The position numbers and the translations under genes were made by a program. This document shows positions 28,926 to 39,078 of a DNA stretch of 64,000 nucleotides, piece by piece. Source of the DNA: a bacterium (GTDB lineage Bacteria > Cyanobacteriota > Vampirovibrionia > Vampirovibrionales > Vampirovibrionaceae); NCBI GenBank assembly GCA_030429585.1, contig JAUIEU010000001.1:1111994-1175993 (forward strand), read 5' to 3'. Each line of letters starts with the position of its first letter. Position 1 is the first letter of the stretch. Below the pieces are notes generated by a model. It was not told the DNA's origin. It ran no database searches and worked only from the letters and a program-made list of their open reading frames with translations.

Positions 28926-29262
28926 ACCAATACTCTTTTCTAGATACTTCGTATGATGAATATCATAATATAAACGCCTCAATACTCATTATTGCTATTT
29001 TTTTATTTTTTTAAAACCTTTACCACCAAAGGCTTAGCAAAGGTAACCCACTAAAGAATCCACGCTGATAGCCGATACTCCAGTTACCCACCGCGGAATT
29101 AAGGCGGTAGGTAACCAATAATCATTAACGTGTAACAACCCTACTCCCTCTTCAGCTGCTGCCCTGTTCGAGACCCCTAAAAACTGGTAGTATTATTGAA
29201 AGAATAAGGGCAGCAACCTTTTACCCCCACTATCGCTGCTATCGAGATGAGGAATCCGGCTA

Positions 29263-31017
29263 TTGTCTGCCCACCCTGCTGCTGACGCCACCCCCACCCC
29301 ACACACCAAAAACCCGCATTCAGCGGCGCCACCCAAGCAACCTGCTGGCCCTACCCCCCACCCACTGGGCGATTTGGCTGGCGAAATTCAGAAACTAATT
29401 GCCATTTTGCCCCCAGGCTATGCCACCGCACTACACGGGCAACACCTAAACGATCTCATCGAAATTACCCTGGATTTAGGCCGCCCACCAGAAGCCCGTT
29501 TCCGCGGACGCCGCTACATTGAGCTCAGCGAGCACCCCGTCAATACGGATGACCTACAAACCGTGGTCAATCAAATTGGCGCCTTTACCAGCGATAATCG
29601 GGCCGGCATACCCGCCACCCTCCACCGCATTAGCGCCATGCGCAATCGCGCCGGCGACGTGGTTGGCCTGACCTGCCGCGTGGGCAAGGCCCTAAGCGGT
29701 ACTATCGAACCCATGCTGGATTTGATTGAAAGTGGCAAAAGCGTGTTGTTACTCGGCCCCCCAGGCGTGGGCAAAACCACCAAATTGCGAGAAATCGCCC
29801 GCCATTTGGCAAACCACCAGCAACAGCGGGTAGTGATTGTAGATACCAGTAACGAAATTGCCGGTGATGGCGATATCCCCCACCCCTCCGTTGGGCGGGC
29901 CCGCCGCATGCAGGTAAGCGGCCCAGAGCGACAAAAAGACGTGATGATTGAAGCGGTGGAAAACCACACGCCAGAAGTAATTTTGGTAGATGAAATTGGC
30001 ACGGAAGATGAAGCCATGGCCGCCCGCACCATTGCAGAGCGCGGCGTTATTTTGGTTGCCACGGCCCACGGAGGCAGCCTGGAAAACGTGATTAAAAACC
30101 CCATGCTCAGCGATCTCATTGGGGGTATCCAAACCGTAACCCTGGGCGATGATGAAGCCAAGCGACGCAACAGCCAAAAAACCGTGCTAGAACGCGCCAA
30201 GGCCCCCACCTTTGATGTATGTATTGAAATCCGCGACCTAAAACGGCTTGCCGTTTACCCCGATGTGGCCGAAGCGGTGGATCATATTCTCCAGGGCTGG
30301 ACGATTTTCCCTGAAGTGCGCGAGGTTGACGAACAATCTGGCAGCACCGTTGTGCTCAGCAGCAGTGTTAACGCCCTCCCCCCAGAAGACATCCCCCCCA
30401 TTGAACTTAATTCGCCAAATATTAATGGCCAACGCGTTACCCAAACCCTTACTGGCCAAGCCCCTGCCAACGCCTTTAGGGTATACCCCTACGGCCTAAG
30501 CAAAGATTACATTACCCGTATTTGCGAGCGGCTTAACCTAAACCATGTGGTGGTTACCGGGTCTATCCACGAGGCCAACGCCATGTTGGCCTTGCAAGGC
30601 AGTGCACGCCCCGGCAGTAAAATGATGACGCTGGCCAACGATTACCGGGTGCCGGTTACTTTTGTTAAAGCCAACGCCATGCCCCACATCCAAAAGGGCC
30701 TGCGCGATGCCCTTGGCTTGGATACCCCCTTACTCGATTTACTGGATGGCGACCAACAAGGCAGCGCCGCCGACAAAGTCAACCCAAGCAGCACAAAGGC
30801 CCCTAGCGGCACCCAAGGCGAAGTACAGGCCGCTCTAGAGGACGCTAGAACCACCCTAAGCACTGTGCAAAACACCAGCCAAGCCACCGAAATGGCCCCT
30901 CAACGAAGCTACATTCGGCGCTTGCAACACGAACTGGTAGAAACCGAAGGCTACCAAAGCGTTAGCGTGGGCCGAGAACCCCACCGTCGCCTAAAAATAT
31001 TACCGAAAAACACCTAA
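29263..31017 (+). CDS. AAA ATPase with C-terminal R3H domain (Ycf45/SpoIIIAA-like)
   Basis: The start is a TTG at 29263 with GAGGA 9 nt upstream; an earlier ATG in another frame stops at once. The 584-residue product has Walker A GPPGVGKTT at about 163, Walker B VILVDEIG at about 240, and then a region like SpoIIIAA. The last 40 residues form an R3H nucleic-acid-binding domain (RRLQHELVE then SVGREPHRRLKI). Cyanobacteria and plastids encode such proteins as Ycf45, whose role is not settled. This supports a cyanobacterial affinity. Residues 490-550 are a low-complexity linker. Confidence 0.85.
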   Translation: MSAHPAADATPTPHTKNPHSAAPPKQPAGPTPHPLGDLAGEIQKLIAILPPGYATALHGQHLNDLIEITLDLGRPPEARFRGRRYIELSEHPVNTDDLQTVVNQIGAFTSDNRAGIPATLHRISAMRNRAGDVVGLTCRVGKALSGTIEPMLDLIESGKSVLLLGPPGVGKTTKLREIARHLANHQQQRVVIVDTSNEIAGDGDIPHPSVGRARRMQVSGPERQKDVMIEAVENHTPEVILVDEIGTEDEAMAARTIAERGVILVATAHGGSLENVIKNPMLSDLIGGIQTVTLGDDEAKRRNSQKTVLERAKAPTFDVCIEIRDLKRLAVYPDVAEAVDHILQGWTIFPEVREVDEQSGSTVVLSSSVNALPPEDIPPIELNSPNINGQRVTQTLTGQAPANAFRVYPYGLSKDYITRICERLNLNHVVVTGSIHEANAMLALQGSARPGSKMMTLANDYRVPVTFVKANAMPHIQKGLRDALGLDTPLLDLLDGDQQGSAADKVNPSSTKAPSGTQGEVQAALEDARTTLSTVQNTSQATEMAPQRSYIRRLQHELVETEGYQSVSVGREPHRRLKILPKNT

Positions 31018-31126
31018 TCCCTCGGCCACTAGCCGCCGTTAATTTACGCCGTGTTTTAGGTATGGTAGCCCTATTATTATTGCGTTTGGCCGTGTTACCC
31101 ACGGCACACAGGGGTAACCCTAAACC

Positions 31127-31783
31127 ATGTTTATTACCTTTGAAGGCATTGATGGATGCGGCAAAAGTACCCAAAGCCAATTGGCCGCGGATGCCTTAAC
31201 CACCCAGTCTATCCCTAACCTGCTAACCCTAAACCCAGGGGGCACACCGCTAGGGCAAGAACTACGCCAAATTTTGCTCCACCACCAAGGCCCCGTGGAT
31301 GATAAGGCGGAACTACTGCTGTATATTGCCGACCGTGTGCAGCACATGGCCCATGTGGTACAACCGGCATTGGATAACAACCAAATTGTATTATGCGACC
31401 GTTTTGCTGATAGCACCCTGGCCTACCAAGGCTACGGACGCGGCATCCCTCGCATCCTAATTGACGAGCTCCATAAACACCTGCTAGGTAACATTCAGCC
31501 CACGCTTACCTTTTGGTTTGCAGGCACCGTAACAACCCTACTAAGCCGCGCCCAACAACGCCGCAACCCAAACCAGCAAGCCGACCGATTAGAGCAAGAA
31601 AAACTGGATTTTTACCACCGCGTCCACGATGGATTTGCCGCCATTGCCGCCGCCAACCCCAAGCGCGTTATCCAGCTGGATGCCACCCAACCCATCGATG
31701 AGCTGCACACCCAGGTAATGGCGGCCATTATGGCGAAAGGGTTACCCCGTCAACCTCACCCAACACCTGCATCGCCGTGCTAG
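31127..31783 (+). CDS. tmk: thymidylate kinase
   Basis: The product phosphorylates dTMP to dTDP. The P-loop FEGIDGCGKST lies at residues 4-14, the DR(F)-type base-binding segment CDRFADSTLAYQG at about 92, and the lid-like QQRRNPNQQADRLEQ at about 145. The 218-residue length is normal. The final 56 bp overlap the 3' end of the facing ACT-domain gene, an unusually long convergent overlap; the last 15 residues are not part of the conserved fold. Confidence 0.93.
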   Translation: MFITFEGIDGCGKSTQSQLAADALTTQSIPNLLTLNPGGTPLGQELRQILLHHQGPVDDKAELLLYIADRVQHMAHVVQPALDNNQIVLCDRFADSTLAYQGYGRGIPRILIDELHKHLLGNIQPTLTFWFAGTVTTLLSRAQQRRNPNQQADRLEQEKLDFYHRVHDGFAAIAAANPKRVIQLDATQPIDELHTQVMAAIMAKGLPRQPHPTPASPC

Positions 31784-32147
31784 CGTTGTCACTTGGCACT
31801 AAAATGTAATCCGTATTATAGGTAGACAAGGTAAAGACAGGTATTGTTGCTTTCGCCAAAGGCTGAAGCAGGCAAGACAGAATGCCCGTCAAACTAAAAT
31901 CCAGCACACCTTCTACCTTAAGCAAGGCAAAGGGCCCTTCCTGTTTAGCGGGCCGACTAACCTGTGTTAAAGCAGCACTCGTCATCACACCAGATATTTC
32001 ATCTGGCGTAACCGTAATCGACATAAAACGAGAACTATCGTTCAACCGAACCATATCTTCCGCAGGCAATTGGCCGGGCAACCACTGCGCTACAAAGTAA
32101 GTATCTGGCAAGCAGGTTATAGCTAATGGTAATGCCATTAACACCAC
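31728..32147 (-). CDS. ACT-domain regulatory protein
   Basis: The product of 136-139 residues starts at a GTG at 32147 or at the ATG at 32138, a few bases after the ftsH stop, so it likely shares the ftsH transcript. The pattern RFMSITVTPDEISGVM..., GPFALLKVEGVLDFSLTGILSCLLQPLAKATIPVFTLSTYNTDYILV matches small two-ACT proteins of the CASTOR/ACT_7 type. These bind amino acids to sense them. The specific ligand is unknown. The C-terminal codons overlap tmk on the other strand. Confidence 0.8.
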   Translation of the reverse strand: MVLMALPLAITCLPDTYFVAQWLPGQLPAEDMVRLNDSSRFMSITVTPDEISGVMTSAALTQVSRPAKQEGPFALLKVEGVLDFSLTGILSCLLQPLAKATIPVFTLSTYNTDYILVPSDNASTAMQVLGEVDGVTLSP

Positions 32148-32149
32148 AC

Positions 32150-34159
32150 CTAAGAAGCAGATGAGGGTACGGGCGCTTCGTCGTCTTTCGTTTTAGCAGC
32201 ATCGTCATCCAATTCTGCTTCAGCGGAGGCATCAGCATCACTGGCGTCCTCTGCTTTGGTAACGGCATCAGACTCGTCGTCATCATCCAAAGAGGGGCGC
32301 TCTTTCGGGATGTACTCACGGCCTTCGCGCTTGGCTAAAATGCGCTCGTAAATATCTTCCACTTCATCGTGGTCCAAGGTTTCTTTTTCCAGCAGTTCTT
32401 TGACTACGGCTTCCATCACGTCTTGGTTGTCTTCTAGCAGGCCACGGGTGTAGTGGTATTGCTCTTCAATAATGCGTTTTACTTCTTTATCAATGGCGGC
32501 AGCCACATCTTCGCCATAATTGCGCTCGCTACCAAAATCACGGCCCATAAACACATGCTCGTTTTGCTGGCCAAAGACAACTGGGCCCAATTCATCGCTC
32601 ATGCCAAAACGGGTCACAATTTTTCGGGCCAAATCGCTGGCTTTGTTCAAGTCATCGCTGGCACCAGTATAGCAGTCATCGTAAATCATCTGCTCGGCAG
32701 CACGGCCACCTAAAATCATGGCAATGCGGGCCAGCAACTCTTTTCGGCTGGTGTGGACTTTTTCGTCATCCGGCATGGTCCACGTTAAGCCCAACGCCAT
32801 CCCACGGGGGATAATACTCACCTTACGCAGCGGGTCGCATTTATCATTCAGCAAAGCCACCAAGGCATGGCCCACTTCATGGTAGGCGGTTAGCTCTTTA
32901 TCTTTTTCGTTAATCATCCGCGATTTTTTCTCAACCCCAGCCAGCACTTTTTCAATGGCCTGCTCAATGTCGGATTGAAAAATTTCTTCCTGGTGCTTCC
33001 GTGCTGCATGTAGGGCGCCTTCGTTCAACAGGTTAGATAAATCCGCGCCTGTAAAGCCAGGGGTGGTTTTAGCCAGCTTTTTTAAGTTGACATCTTTAGC
33101 CAATGGCTTGTTTTGCGAATGCACCTTTAAAATACTCTCGCGGCCTTTTAAATCCGGGCGATCGATCATCACCTGGCGGTCGAAACGACCGGGGCGCAAC
33201 AAGGCGTTATCCAAAATATCAGGGCGGTTCGTGGCCGCCAAAATAATAATGCCGGTGGTGGCATCAAAGCCATCCATTTCTACCAGCAACTGGTTTAGGG
33301 TTTGCTCACGCTCATCGTGTCCGCCACCCATGCCCGCGCCACGCTGGCGACCCACGGCATCAATTTCATCTACAAACACAATACAGGGGGCATGCTTTTT
33401 AGCCTGTTCAAATAAATCCCGAACACGGCTAGCACCAACACCTACAAACATTTCAACAAAATCACTACCACTAATGGTAAAAAACGGCACGCCAGCTTCG
33501 CCAGCAACCGCCTTGGCTAGCAAGGTTTTACCGGTACCGGGGCTACCTACCAACAACACACCTTTGGGCACACGGGCGCCCAATTTTTGGTAGCGCTCTG
33601 GGTTTTTTAAAAAATCAACCACTTCTTCCAATTCTTCTTTGGCCTCATCAATACCGGCCACATCGCCAAAGGTAATTTTAACTTTGCTATCCATGTTCAT
33701 CTTGGCTTTGGATTTACCAAAGCTCATGGCTTGCGACCCACCCGATTGGACGTTTCGGAACAGCACAAAGAAGAACACAATCAGCAGCAACGGCAAAAAG
33801 GCAAAGGTGAGTATTTGCAGCCACTGGCCCTGAGCCTGAGGCTCTTGGAAGTTAATGGCAATGTTTTTCTCTTCCAGCTTAGGCAGTAAGTATTGCTCGC
33901 GGCCTAACTCTGGCAACTGCACCTTATAAAACCCAAAGCTGGGCTCTTCGCTGGCCGCACTGGCAATGGGCTTGGCCTTGGCCACGTTGCCACTAATGGT
34001 AACACTGGCAATTTCGCCGGTTTCCACCTTTTCCAGCAAATCGCTGTAGCTAATAATTTTGGTGGCACTTTCGCCACTAAACATTAGCGTAGACATAAAC
34101 AATGCCGTCACCAATAACAGGGCTAAAATCCATACACCGGTTTTATGAGAACTTTTCAT
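32150..34159 (-). CDS. ftsH: ATP-dependent zinc metalloprotease FtsH
   Basis: The 669-residue product has an N-terminal membrane segment (8-28), a periplasmic region, a second segment (about 112-134) and an AAA domain with GSPGTGKT (Walker A), IVFVDEID (Walker B) and second-region-of-homology [18 protein letters not shown]. The peptidase domain has HEVGH zinc ligands. FtsH degrades damaged membrane proteins and selected soluble regulators as a hexamer. The last 60 residues are a long acidic, Ala/Asp-rich tail ([19 protein letters not shown]), more extended than in most homologues. Confidence 0.97.
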   Translation of the reverse strand: MKSSHKTGVWILALLLVTALFMSTLMFSGESATKIISYSDLLEKVETGEIASVTISGNVAKAKPIASAASEEPSFGFYKVQLPELGREQYLLPKLEEKNIAINFQEPQAQGQWLQILTFAFLPLLLIVFFFVLFRNVQSGGSQAMSFGKSKAKMNMDSKVKITFGDVAGIDEAKEELEEVVDFLKNPERYQKLGARVPKGVLLVGSPGTGKTLLAKAVAGEAGVPFFTISGSDFVEMFVGVGASRVRDLFEQAKKHAPCIVFVDEIDAVGRQRGAGMGGGHDEREQTLNQLLVEMDGFDATTGIIILAATNRPDILDNALLRPGRFDRQVMIDRPDLKGRESILKVHSQNKPLAKDVNLKKLAKTTPGFTGADLSNLLNEGALHAARKHQEEIFQSDIEQAIEKVLAGVEKKSRMINEKDKELTAYHEVGHALVALLNDKCDPLRKVSIIPRGMALGLTWTMPDDEKVHTSRKELLARIAMILGGRAAEQMIYDDCYTGASDDLNKASDLARKIVTRFGMSDELGPVVFGQQNEHVFMGRDFGSERNYGEDVAAAIDKEVKRIIEEQYHYTRGLLEDNQDVMEAVVKELLEKETLDHDEVEDIYERILAKREGREYIPKERPSLDDDDESDAVTKAEDASDADASAEAELDDDAAKTKDDEAPVPSSAS

Positions 34160-34347
34160 CGCAAGGGGCTATCCGCTAACAAAAACAAATGACATAAAGA
34201 CAATTTCCGCAGTCTCTATTGTGCCATACTTTGGCCTAAGGCGACACAACCAGGCGCAGGGTTCCCCTATTTAGCGGACGATACCCGGCGAACATGCCTG
34301 CACACGGCCAATATGGGGGGTCGGCGCCCCCAATATGCCCCCTTACA

Positions 34348-34376
34348 TTGCCCCCACTGGCCATATTGCATACAAT
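34348..34376 (+). promoter_or_regulatory. sigma70-type promoter
   Basis: TTGCCC (34348-34353), a 17-bp spacer and TACAAT (34371-34376). It supports the start at 34424 of the next gene rather than a longer frame beginning at 34335. Confidence 0.65.
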
Positions 34377-34423
34377 ACAAGGGTACTTACACATGTTTAT
34401 TCCTGTTTTGGAGACTGTGCGCC

Positions 34424-35084
34424 CATGGCCGCTGCCTTTTCATCTAGTAACGACCCCTACGCCTTAACCGAGCCCCCAGCCGCTGGCCCCGCCAGCAGCA
34501 TGACGGCCATGCCCTACACGCTGGCCTATTTAAAAGAATCCTTGCAGGCGGATGACAGCGAAGTGATGGCCTTGGCCAGCACCTTGCGAATGGAGCCCTT
34601 TAAAGAGCCCGACACCGGCCAAATGGCCTTTACCTACCGAGAGGCCCAAACCCTGCGCAAAGCTATGGAGCTATACCGCCGGGGCGATAGTTTGAAATCC
34701 ATCCAAGACTTTTTTGGCGTGAATGAGGCCGATAACAGCCCAGCAGCCATGGTAGCCCAACCCACGGCTATGGCAAACACCCCCCAACAGCGGGTAACCC
34801 AACATGCCACCACCCTAAAACAAGGCGGCAAAAGCAACTTGGCTGTGGTGGTAGATAGCATTGCCAATGCCCGCAACGATATTTTAAGCGAAGTGGCCCG
34901 CCTAATGGACGATAAACTGGCCGGGCTGGATGAAGTGATTGTGGAGCTCATCCGTTGCAAAAGCGAGAATGACGCCCTAAAGCAAAAAATAGCAAACCTG
35001 GCGGAACGCAACGAAACCCTGGAATATGAAATGGGCTGCTTTAAATCCACCGGCTTTGGCTTTTACCGCAAAGTGGGTAGCTAA
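34424..35084 (+). CDS. MerR-like N-terminal plus coiled-coil protein
   Basis: The ATG at 34424 is chosen because the promoter lies just upstream and GGAG is 11 nt before it. The 220-residue product has a segment at about 25-85 (EVMALASTLRMEPFKEPDTG then FTYREAQTLRKAMELYRRGDSLKSIQDFFGV) that resembles the winged-helix pattern of MerR-type regulators, including a helix for intermittent DNA contact. A C-terminal coiled coil (about 170-205, KSENDALKQKIANLAERNETLEYEM) would allow dimerisation. DNA binding is inferred. It starts upstream of and divergently from ftsH. Confidence 0.6.
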
Positions 35085-35177
35085 CACCAATTTGGCAATT
35101 TTAACGCTTCAGCCTTGTTATAGGGTATGCCCAACGTTATTTTTTAAAAGCCCTGCATACCATTTAAAGGCATTAAT

Positions 35178-35534
35178 ATGCTTAATTTATACACTAATTG
35201 CTCCTCTCCTCAGTTTGGGATGCCTTTTAAAAGTAACGAGGCACAACAGGCAGTTCGTTTTAGACCTCATCATCGCCCTACAGCTTTAGAAAACACCATG
35301 AGACGGTATGTTAATGGCAATACAGCAACGCGAAATAGCCTAGCTAAACAATTCAACCTAATCCCAGTTGATAAATACCCCAAATACAACCAAGCCTTTA
35401 TTGCTCTCAGTACTGGCGAACAAGACACCCTTCTTCAATGTATGGATGATTCAAACGTGCAATATGACAATACCTTTTTAACCGCTATTGGCATGTTAGA
35501 CGGTGATGAAAGCACCCAAATTTTTAGCGCATAA
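35178..35534 (+). CDS. small unknown protein with N-terminal SPQFGM motif
   Basis: The ATG at 35178 has AAAGG 8 nt upstream, and 118 codons follow. The N-terminus reads MLNLYTNCSSPQFGMPFKSN, with the Phe-Gly motif at about residues 10-15. The rest is soluble and helical (ENTMRRYVNGNTATRNSLAKQF) without known motifs. It converges on mscL with an 8-bp gap. Together with similar N-termini elsewhere it suggests a family signal rather than a shared fold. Function unknown. Confidence 0.65.
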   Translation: MLNLYTNCSSPQFGMPFKSNEAQQAVRFRPHHRPTALENTMRRYVNGNTATRNSLAKQFNLIPVDKYPKYNQAFIALSTGEQDTLLQCMDDSNVQYDNTFLTAIGMLDGDESTQIFSA

Positions 35535-35542
35535 AAAGCTTA

Positions 35543-35962
35543 CTAAACAGCGGTTTTAGTTTTTAGCAAGTCGCGGATTTCGGTAAGCAGTACTTCCTCT
35601 TTAGGCGGTTCCGCAGGGGCTTCTGGCACAGCCTCTTCTTCTTTGCGCATGTTATTAATGGCGCGCACCATCATAAAGATAACAAAGGCCAAAATCACAA
35701 AATCAAAGGCCGTTTGAATAAAGGCACCGTAGTTAATCGCCACGGTTTCTAGCGTGCCATCTTCTAAGGTAGTGGTAGCTAGCGGAAAGCTAAGTTTGCT
35801 AAAATCCATACCACCCATAGCTAGGCCAACAGGGGGCATAATCACGTCATCTACCAAACTACTAACAATGGTTTTAAACGATGCACCGATAATAATACCG
35901 ACGGCCATGTCCATCACATTACCTTTTAGGGCAAATTCTTTAAATTCTTGCATCATGCTCAT
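35543..35962 (-). CDS. mscL: large-conductance mechanosensitive channel
   Basis: The N-terminus [27 protein letters not shown] is the MscL amphipathic helix and first transmembrane helix. The second helix (about 75-100, [23 protein letters not shown]) and the acidic C-terminal helix ending in LLTEIRDLL complete the 139-residue protein. It opens as a pentamer on sudden osmotic downshock. A strong AGGAGGT precedes the ATG at 35962. Confidence 0.96.
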   Translation of the reverse strand: MSMMQEFKEFALKGNVMDMAVGIIIGASFKTIVSSLVDDVIMPPVGLAMGGMDFSKLSFPLATTTLEDGTLETVAINYGAFIQTAFDFVILAFVIFMMVRAINNMRKEEEAVPEAPAEPPKEEVLLTEIRDLLKTKTAV

Positions 35963-36090
35963 TGGGGGGTGTACCTCCTGTAAAATTAGGTAAGTATCTA
36001 AACAGAAACGTATAGAGGCGCATCATAACGCAAAGATATGGTAGAGTTACCCGCATTATGTAACCCATTAACTAAGGTAACCGCCTAATT

Positions 36091-36642
36091 ATGCTGTTAG
36101 ATACCCCTATTTGTGACTTTGGTTGGAAAGCCCCCGATTTTTCGCTGGCTGATGTTGATGGCACGCAGCACAGTTTAAGTAGCCTAATGGGAGATAAAGG
36201 CCTGCTGGTTTGCTTTATTTGTAACCACTGCCCCTATGTAAAAGCCATTATTAGCCGTTTGGTTAGCGATGCTAACACGCTACAAGCAGAGGGCATTAAC
36301 GTGGTGGCGATTATGCCCAACGATTACACCCATTACCCCGACGATAGCCCCGAAAACATGCGCCAGTTTGCCGCACAACACACCATGACGTTTCCTTACC
36401 TTGTTGACGAGGACCAAGCGGTAGCTAAAGCATACGGGGCGGTATGCACGCCCGATTTTTTTGGATTTAACGCTAACGGCGAGCTGCAGTACCGCGGGCG
36501 GTTAGATGACGCCAAGATGGGGGACGCCACCCATCGGCAAGCGGAACTACTAGAGGCGATGCTGCAAGTAGCACAAACCGGCAACGGCCCTACACAGCAA
36601 GTACCCAGCATGGGCTGCTCTATTAAATGGAAAAACCTTTAG
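36091..36642 (+). CDS. thioredoxin-family (AhpC/TSA-like) protein
   Basis: The 183-residue product has the redoxin fold, with APDFSLADVDG at 14-24 and a CNHC active site at 44-47 in FICNHCPYVKAI. The segment VDEDQAVAKAYGAVCTPDFFGF has the cis-Pro loop. This subgroup is widespread and assumed to reduce peroxides or disulfides; its substrate is not known. It has no signal peptide, so cytoplasmic. A tRNA gene follows on the other strand. Confidence 0.9.
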   Translation: MLLDTPICDFGWKAPDFSLADVDGTQHSLSSLMGDKGLLVCFICNHCPYVKAIISRLVSDANTLQAEGINVVAIMPNDYTHYPDDSPENMRQFAAQHTMTFPYLVDEDQAVAKAYGAVCTPDFFGFNANGELQYRGRLDDAKMGDATHRQAELLEAMLQVAQTGNGPTQQVPSMGCSIKWKNL

Positions 36643-36652
36643 GCTAAAAAAC

Positions 36653-36743
36653 TGGCGGAGCAGGAGAGATTCGAACTCTCGGTTGGCTATAAACCAACAC
36701 AGACTTTCCAGGTCTGCACCTTAAACCACTCGGACACTGCTCC
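36653..36743 (-). tRNA. tRNA-Ser (anticodon GGA)
   Basis: A 91-nt class II tRNA with acceptor GGAGCAG/CTGCTCC, anticodon stem CAGAC/GTCTG with loop CTGGAAA (anticodon GGA), a long variable arm (TTGGTTTATAGCCAA), TTCGAAT in the T loop and an encoded CCA. It reads UCC and UCU codons. Confidence 0.94.
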
Positions 36744-36941
36744 ACCAAGCGATTGGAACCTGTCATTATCCGTGGTGCTAAGCAATGGGTCAACCTATTT
36801 TTTGGGGCATAGCCATACAGCCCATAAACCCATATAACCCGTATGGTTTGTTACTGGTTAGTTACAATTAGTAAATTATACTAAGTATATTGTTTTTATT
36901 TTAATATAACTTATTTTTTTAATAAACACGGAGAAGAGACA

Positions 36942-37424
36942 ATGGTTATGAACTTTGGCAATTTTGGGCCACTGATTCCGTATGCAGCTCCCGTAAACAA
37001 TGTTTTTAACAGCACCCAAATGTGGGGCAGTAACCCATTTTCCGGGCCATTTAACCAAATGCCCGCCACCATTAACTACCCTAATGTATTGTTTTTACCC
37101 TTTGGCGGCTCGCCAGTAAACCTACAACCACCAGCTAACCTACTGCAAACCCCTGGCGTTGGGCCTTTCCTTGGTAGCCCTGGCATTTTTGGCAGCCCCT
37201 TTATACCGCAATCACAACAATTTGGTGGCCCACCACCCTTTACCCTAAACTTTGGCGCCGCAGGATTCGGTGGACAACAGTTCGGCGGTTTCGGCGGCCA
37301 GCAGTTCGGTGGATTCGGTGGACAACAGTTCGGCGGTTTCGGCGGCCAGCAATTCGGTGGATTCGGCGGCCAGCAGTTCGGCGGTTTCCCTGGCCACTTT
37401 GGCGGGTTCCACGGTCAGTTTTAG
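36942..37424 (+). CDS. glycine-rich repeat protein, first of a tandem pair
   Basis: The ATG at 36942 follows a GGAGAAGAG site. The 160-residue product has no signal peptide. Residues 5-100 are Pro/Asn/Phe-rich (FGPLIPYAAPVNNVFNSTQM, INYPNVLFLPFGGSP), nearly shared with the gene at 37622. The C-terminus has five copies of GGQQFGGF. The low-complexity, aromatic-glycine character recalls phase-separating or matrix proteins; this is speculation. The two genes arose by tandem duplication. Confidence 0.75.
   Translation: MVMNFGNFGPLIPYAAPVNNVFNSTQMWGSNPFSGPFNQMPATINYPNVLFLPFGGSPVNLQPPANLLQTPGVGPFLGSPGIFGSPFIPQSQQFGGPPPFTLNFGAAGFGGQQFGGFGGQQFGGFGGQQFGGFGGQQFGGFGGQQFGGFPGHFGGFHGQF
37269..37388 (+). 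repeat. tandem coding repeat, 5 x 24 bp
   Basis: Five 24-bp units encode GGQQFGGF. Alternating codon choices create a 48-bp higher-order repeat. The units are recent and prone to copy-number change. Confidence 0.9.
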
Positions 37425-37621
37425 GGCACCCCTAAACCCACTATAGCGCCCAGTGCCCACCAACCGATTTGAATAACAACGCTTACACTGCGCATATACA
37501 ACCGATATTGTTTTGCCTGTGCTGGGTAACAATACCGTTGCAATGCATCCGATTATAGCAACTCTTTCCCTTATTTTGTTTTTATTTTGATAAGAACAAA
37601 ACGAGGATTTTGAGAGTGTCG

Positions 37622-38056
37622 ATGATGTCTGGCTTTGGGCCGCTAATACCCTATGCAGCCCCCGTAAACAATATTTTTAACAGCACCCAAATGTGGGGCG
37701 GTAATCCATTTTCTGGCGCGTTTAACAACATGCCAGCCTCTATCAATTACCCCAACGTATTGTTTTTACCTTTTGGGGCGTCGCCAACCAATATTCAACC
37801 ACCGTCTAACCTATTGCAAACCCCAGGTATTGCCGGGTTCTTTAATTCGCAAGGGATTTTTGGCAACCCTTCCATACCGCAATTCCAACAATTCGGCGGG
37901 CCACCACCCTTTGCCTTAAACTTTGGTAACCAACAGTTTGGCGGGTTCCCTGGCCAGTTCGGCGGGCAACAATTCGGCGGATTTGGTGGTTTCGGCGGAC
38001 AGCAATTCGGCGGTTTCCCCGGTCAATTCGGTGGCTTCCCAAGGCAATTTGGCTAA
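37622..38056 (+). CDS. glycine-rich repeat protein, second of a tandem pair
   Basis: The ATG at 37622 (GAGAG 6 nt upstream) is preferred over an upstream TTG at 37610. The product is about 144 residues, closely similar to the protein at 36942: FGPLIPYAAPVNNIFNSTQM, INYPNVLFLPFGASP and QFGGPPPFALNF are shared. The C-terminal tail uses the same words in a different order (QFGGFPGQFGGQQFGGFGGF), so the repeat has been remodelled after duplication. Function unknown. Confidence 0.75.
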   Translation: MMSGFGPLIPYAAPVNNIFNSTQMWGGNPFSGAFNNMPASINYPNVLFLPFGASPTNIQPPSNLLQTPGIAGFFNSQGIFGNPSIPQFQQFGGPPPFALNFGNQQFGGFPGQFGGQQFGGFGGFGGQQFGGFPGQFGGFPRQFG

Positions 38057-38073
38057 ACACTAGCCACAAAATT

Positions 38074-39078
38074 TTATACCAGCTTAACCGCTTGGCGCAC
38101 CGTCGCTAGCACATCAGCGGCTTGGGCCCTCGCCTTTTGTTGGCCTTCTGCCAACACGGCCATTACCTGGCCCTTATCATTGGCAAAGGTAGCCCGGCGC
38201 TCTCGAATCGGTTTTAACAGCTCATTGATAACCTCAGTGAGCTGTTTTTTACATGCCATACACCCGCGCTCTGCCGCCTGGCATTCCTTCGCCACAAGGG
38301 CTTGTACCTCGGCATCGGCAAAAAGCTGATAATACGGGTACACCACCTGGCAAGCAGTGGGGTCGCCCGGGTCGGATAGTTTGACACGGGCTGTATCCGT
38401 AATGGCGCCTTTTAGCTTTTTAGCCGTTTCTTCCGCTGTATCGCTAAGTAAAATGCCATTATTGTTAGATTTACCCATTTTGTTGCCATCTAAACCCATT
38501 AATAAGGGGGTTTCCGTTAGTAACGGGCGAGGTTCGGGGAATAAATCTGTTTGATACACGTGGTTAAAGCGTCGGGCAATATCGCGGCTAATTTCTAAAT
38601 GGGCTAATTGGTCTTTACCCACCGGCACCTTATCCCCCAACATGGCAAGGATATCGGCGGTTTGTAAAATCGGGTAACCCAACAAGCCGTAGTGTAAATC
38701 GGCGCTGGGGTCTTTCACCATGTCTTTTAAGGTGGGGTCATTTTCTACCCACGGCAAGGGCACCAACATGCTTAGCAGCAAATGTAGTTCGGCAATTTCT
38801 GGGATTTGAGACTGCACGTAAATAGTAGATTGCTCGGGGTCGACGCCACAGGCCAGCCAATCCAGCACCATCTCAATGCGGTTCTCCACCAGGCTATCGG
38901 TTTGGTCATACTTCGTTGTTAAGGCATGCCAATCGGCCACCATAAAGTAGCAATCGTAGGTAGGCTGCATGGCCACCCAATTGCGCAACACCCCCATATA
39001 ATGGCCCAAGTGCAGGCGCCCTGTGGGTCGCATGCCACTCATAATTCGTTGCCGTTGTGGTTGCCCTGTTGTCGTCAT
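38074..39078 (-). CDS. trpS: tryptophanyl-tRNA synthetase
   Basis: The 334-residue length is standard. The class I signature HLGH lies at about 22 (GRLHLGHYMG) and the KMSKS loop reads KMGKS (about 203, LDGNKMGKSNNN). GVDPEQSTIYVQSQIPE and PLPWVENDPTLKDM are typical TrpRS segments. It charges tRNA-Trp in the cytoplasm. The gene converges with the glycine-rich pair. Confidence 0.96.
   Translation of the reverse strand: MTTTGQPQRQRIMSGMRPTGRLHLGHYMGVLRNWVAMQPTYDCYFMVADWHALTTKYDQTDSLVENRIEMVLDWLACGVDPEQSTIYVQSQIPEIAELHLLLSMLVPLPWVENDPTLKDMVKDPSADLHYGLLGYPILQTADILAMLGDKVPVGKDQLAHLEISRDIARRFNHVYQTDLFPEPRPLLTETPLLMGLDGNKMGKSNNNGILLSDTAEETAKKLKGAITDTARVKLSDPGDPTACQVVYPYYQLFADAEVQALVAKECQAAERGCMACKKQLTEVINELLKPIRERRATFANDKGQVMAVLAEGQQKARAQAADVLATVRQAVKLV

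Noticed and set aside
29571-30209. Long antisense ORFs opposite the Ycf45-like gene
   Set aside because: The GC-rich sense gene with conserved motifs leaves open antisense frames; no motif or start signal supports them.
37269-37388. Possible CRISPR array
   Set aside because: The 24-bp repeats are contiguous, in frame and encode GGQQFGGF; there are no spacers or cas genes.
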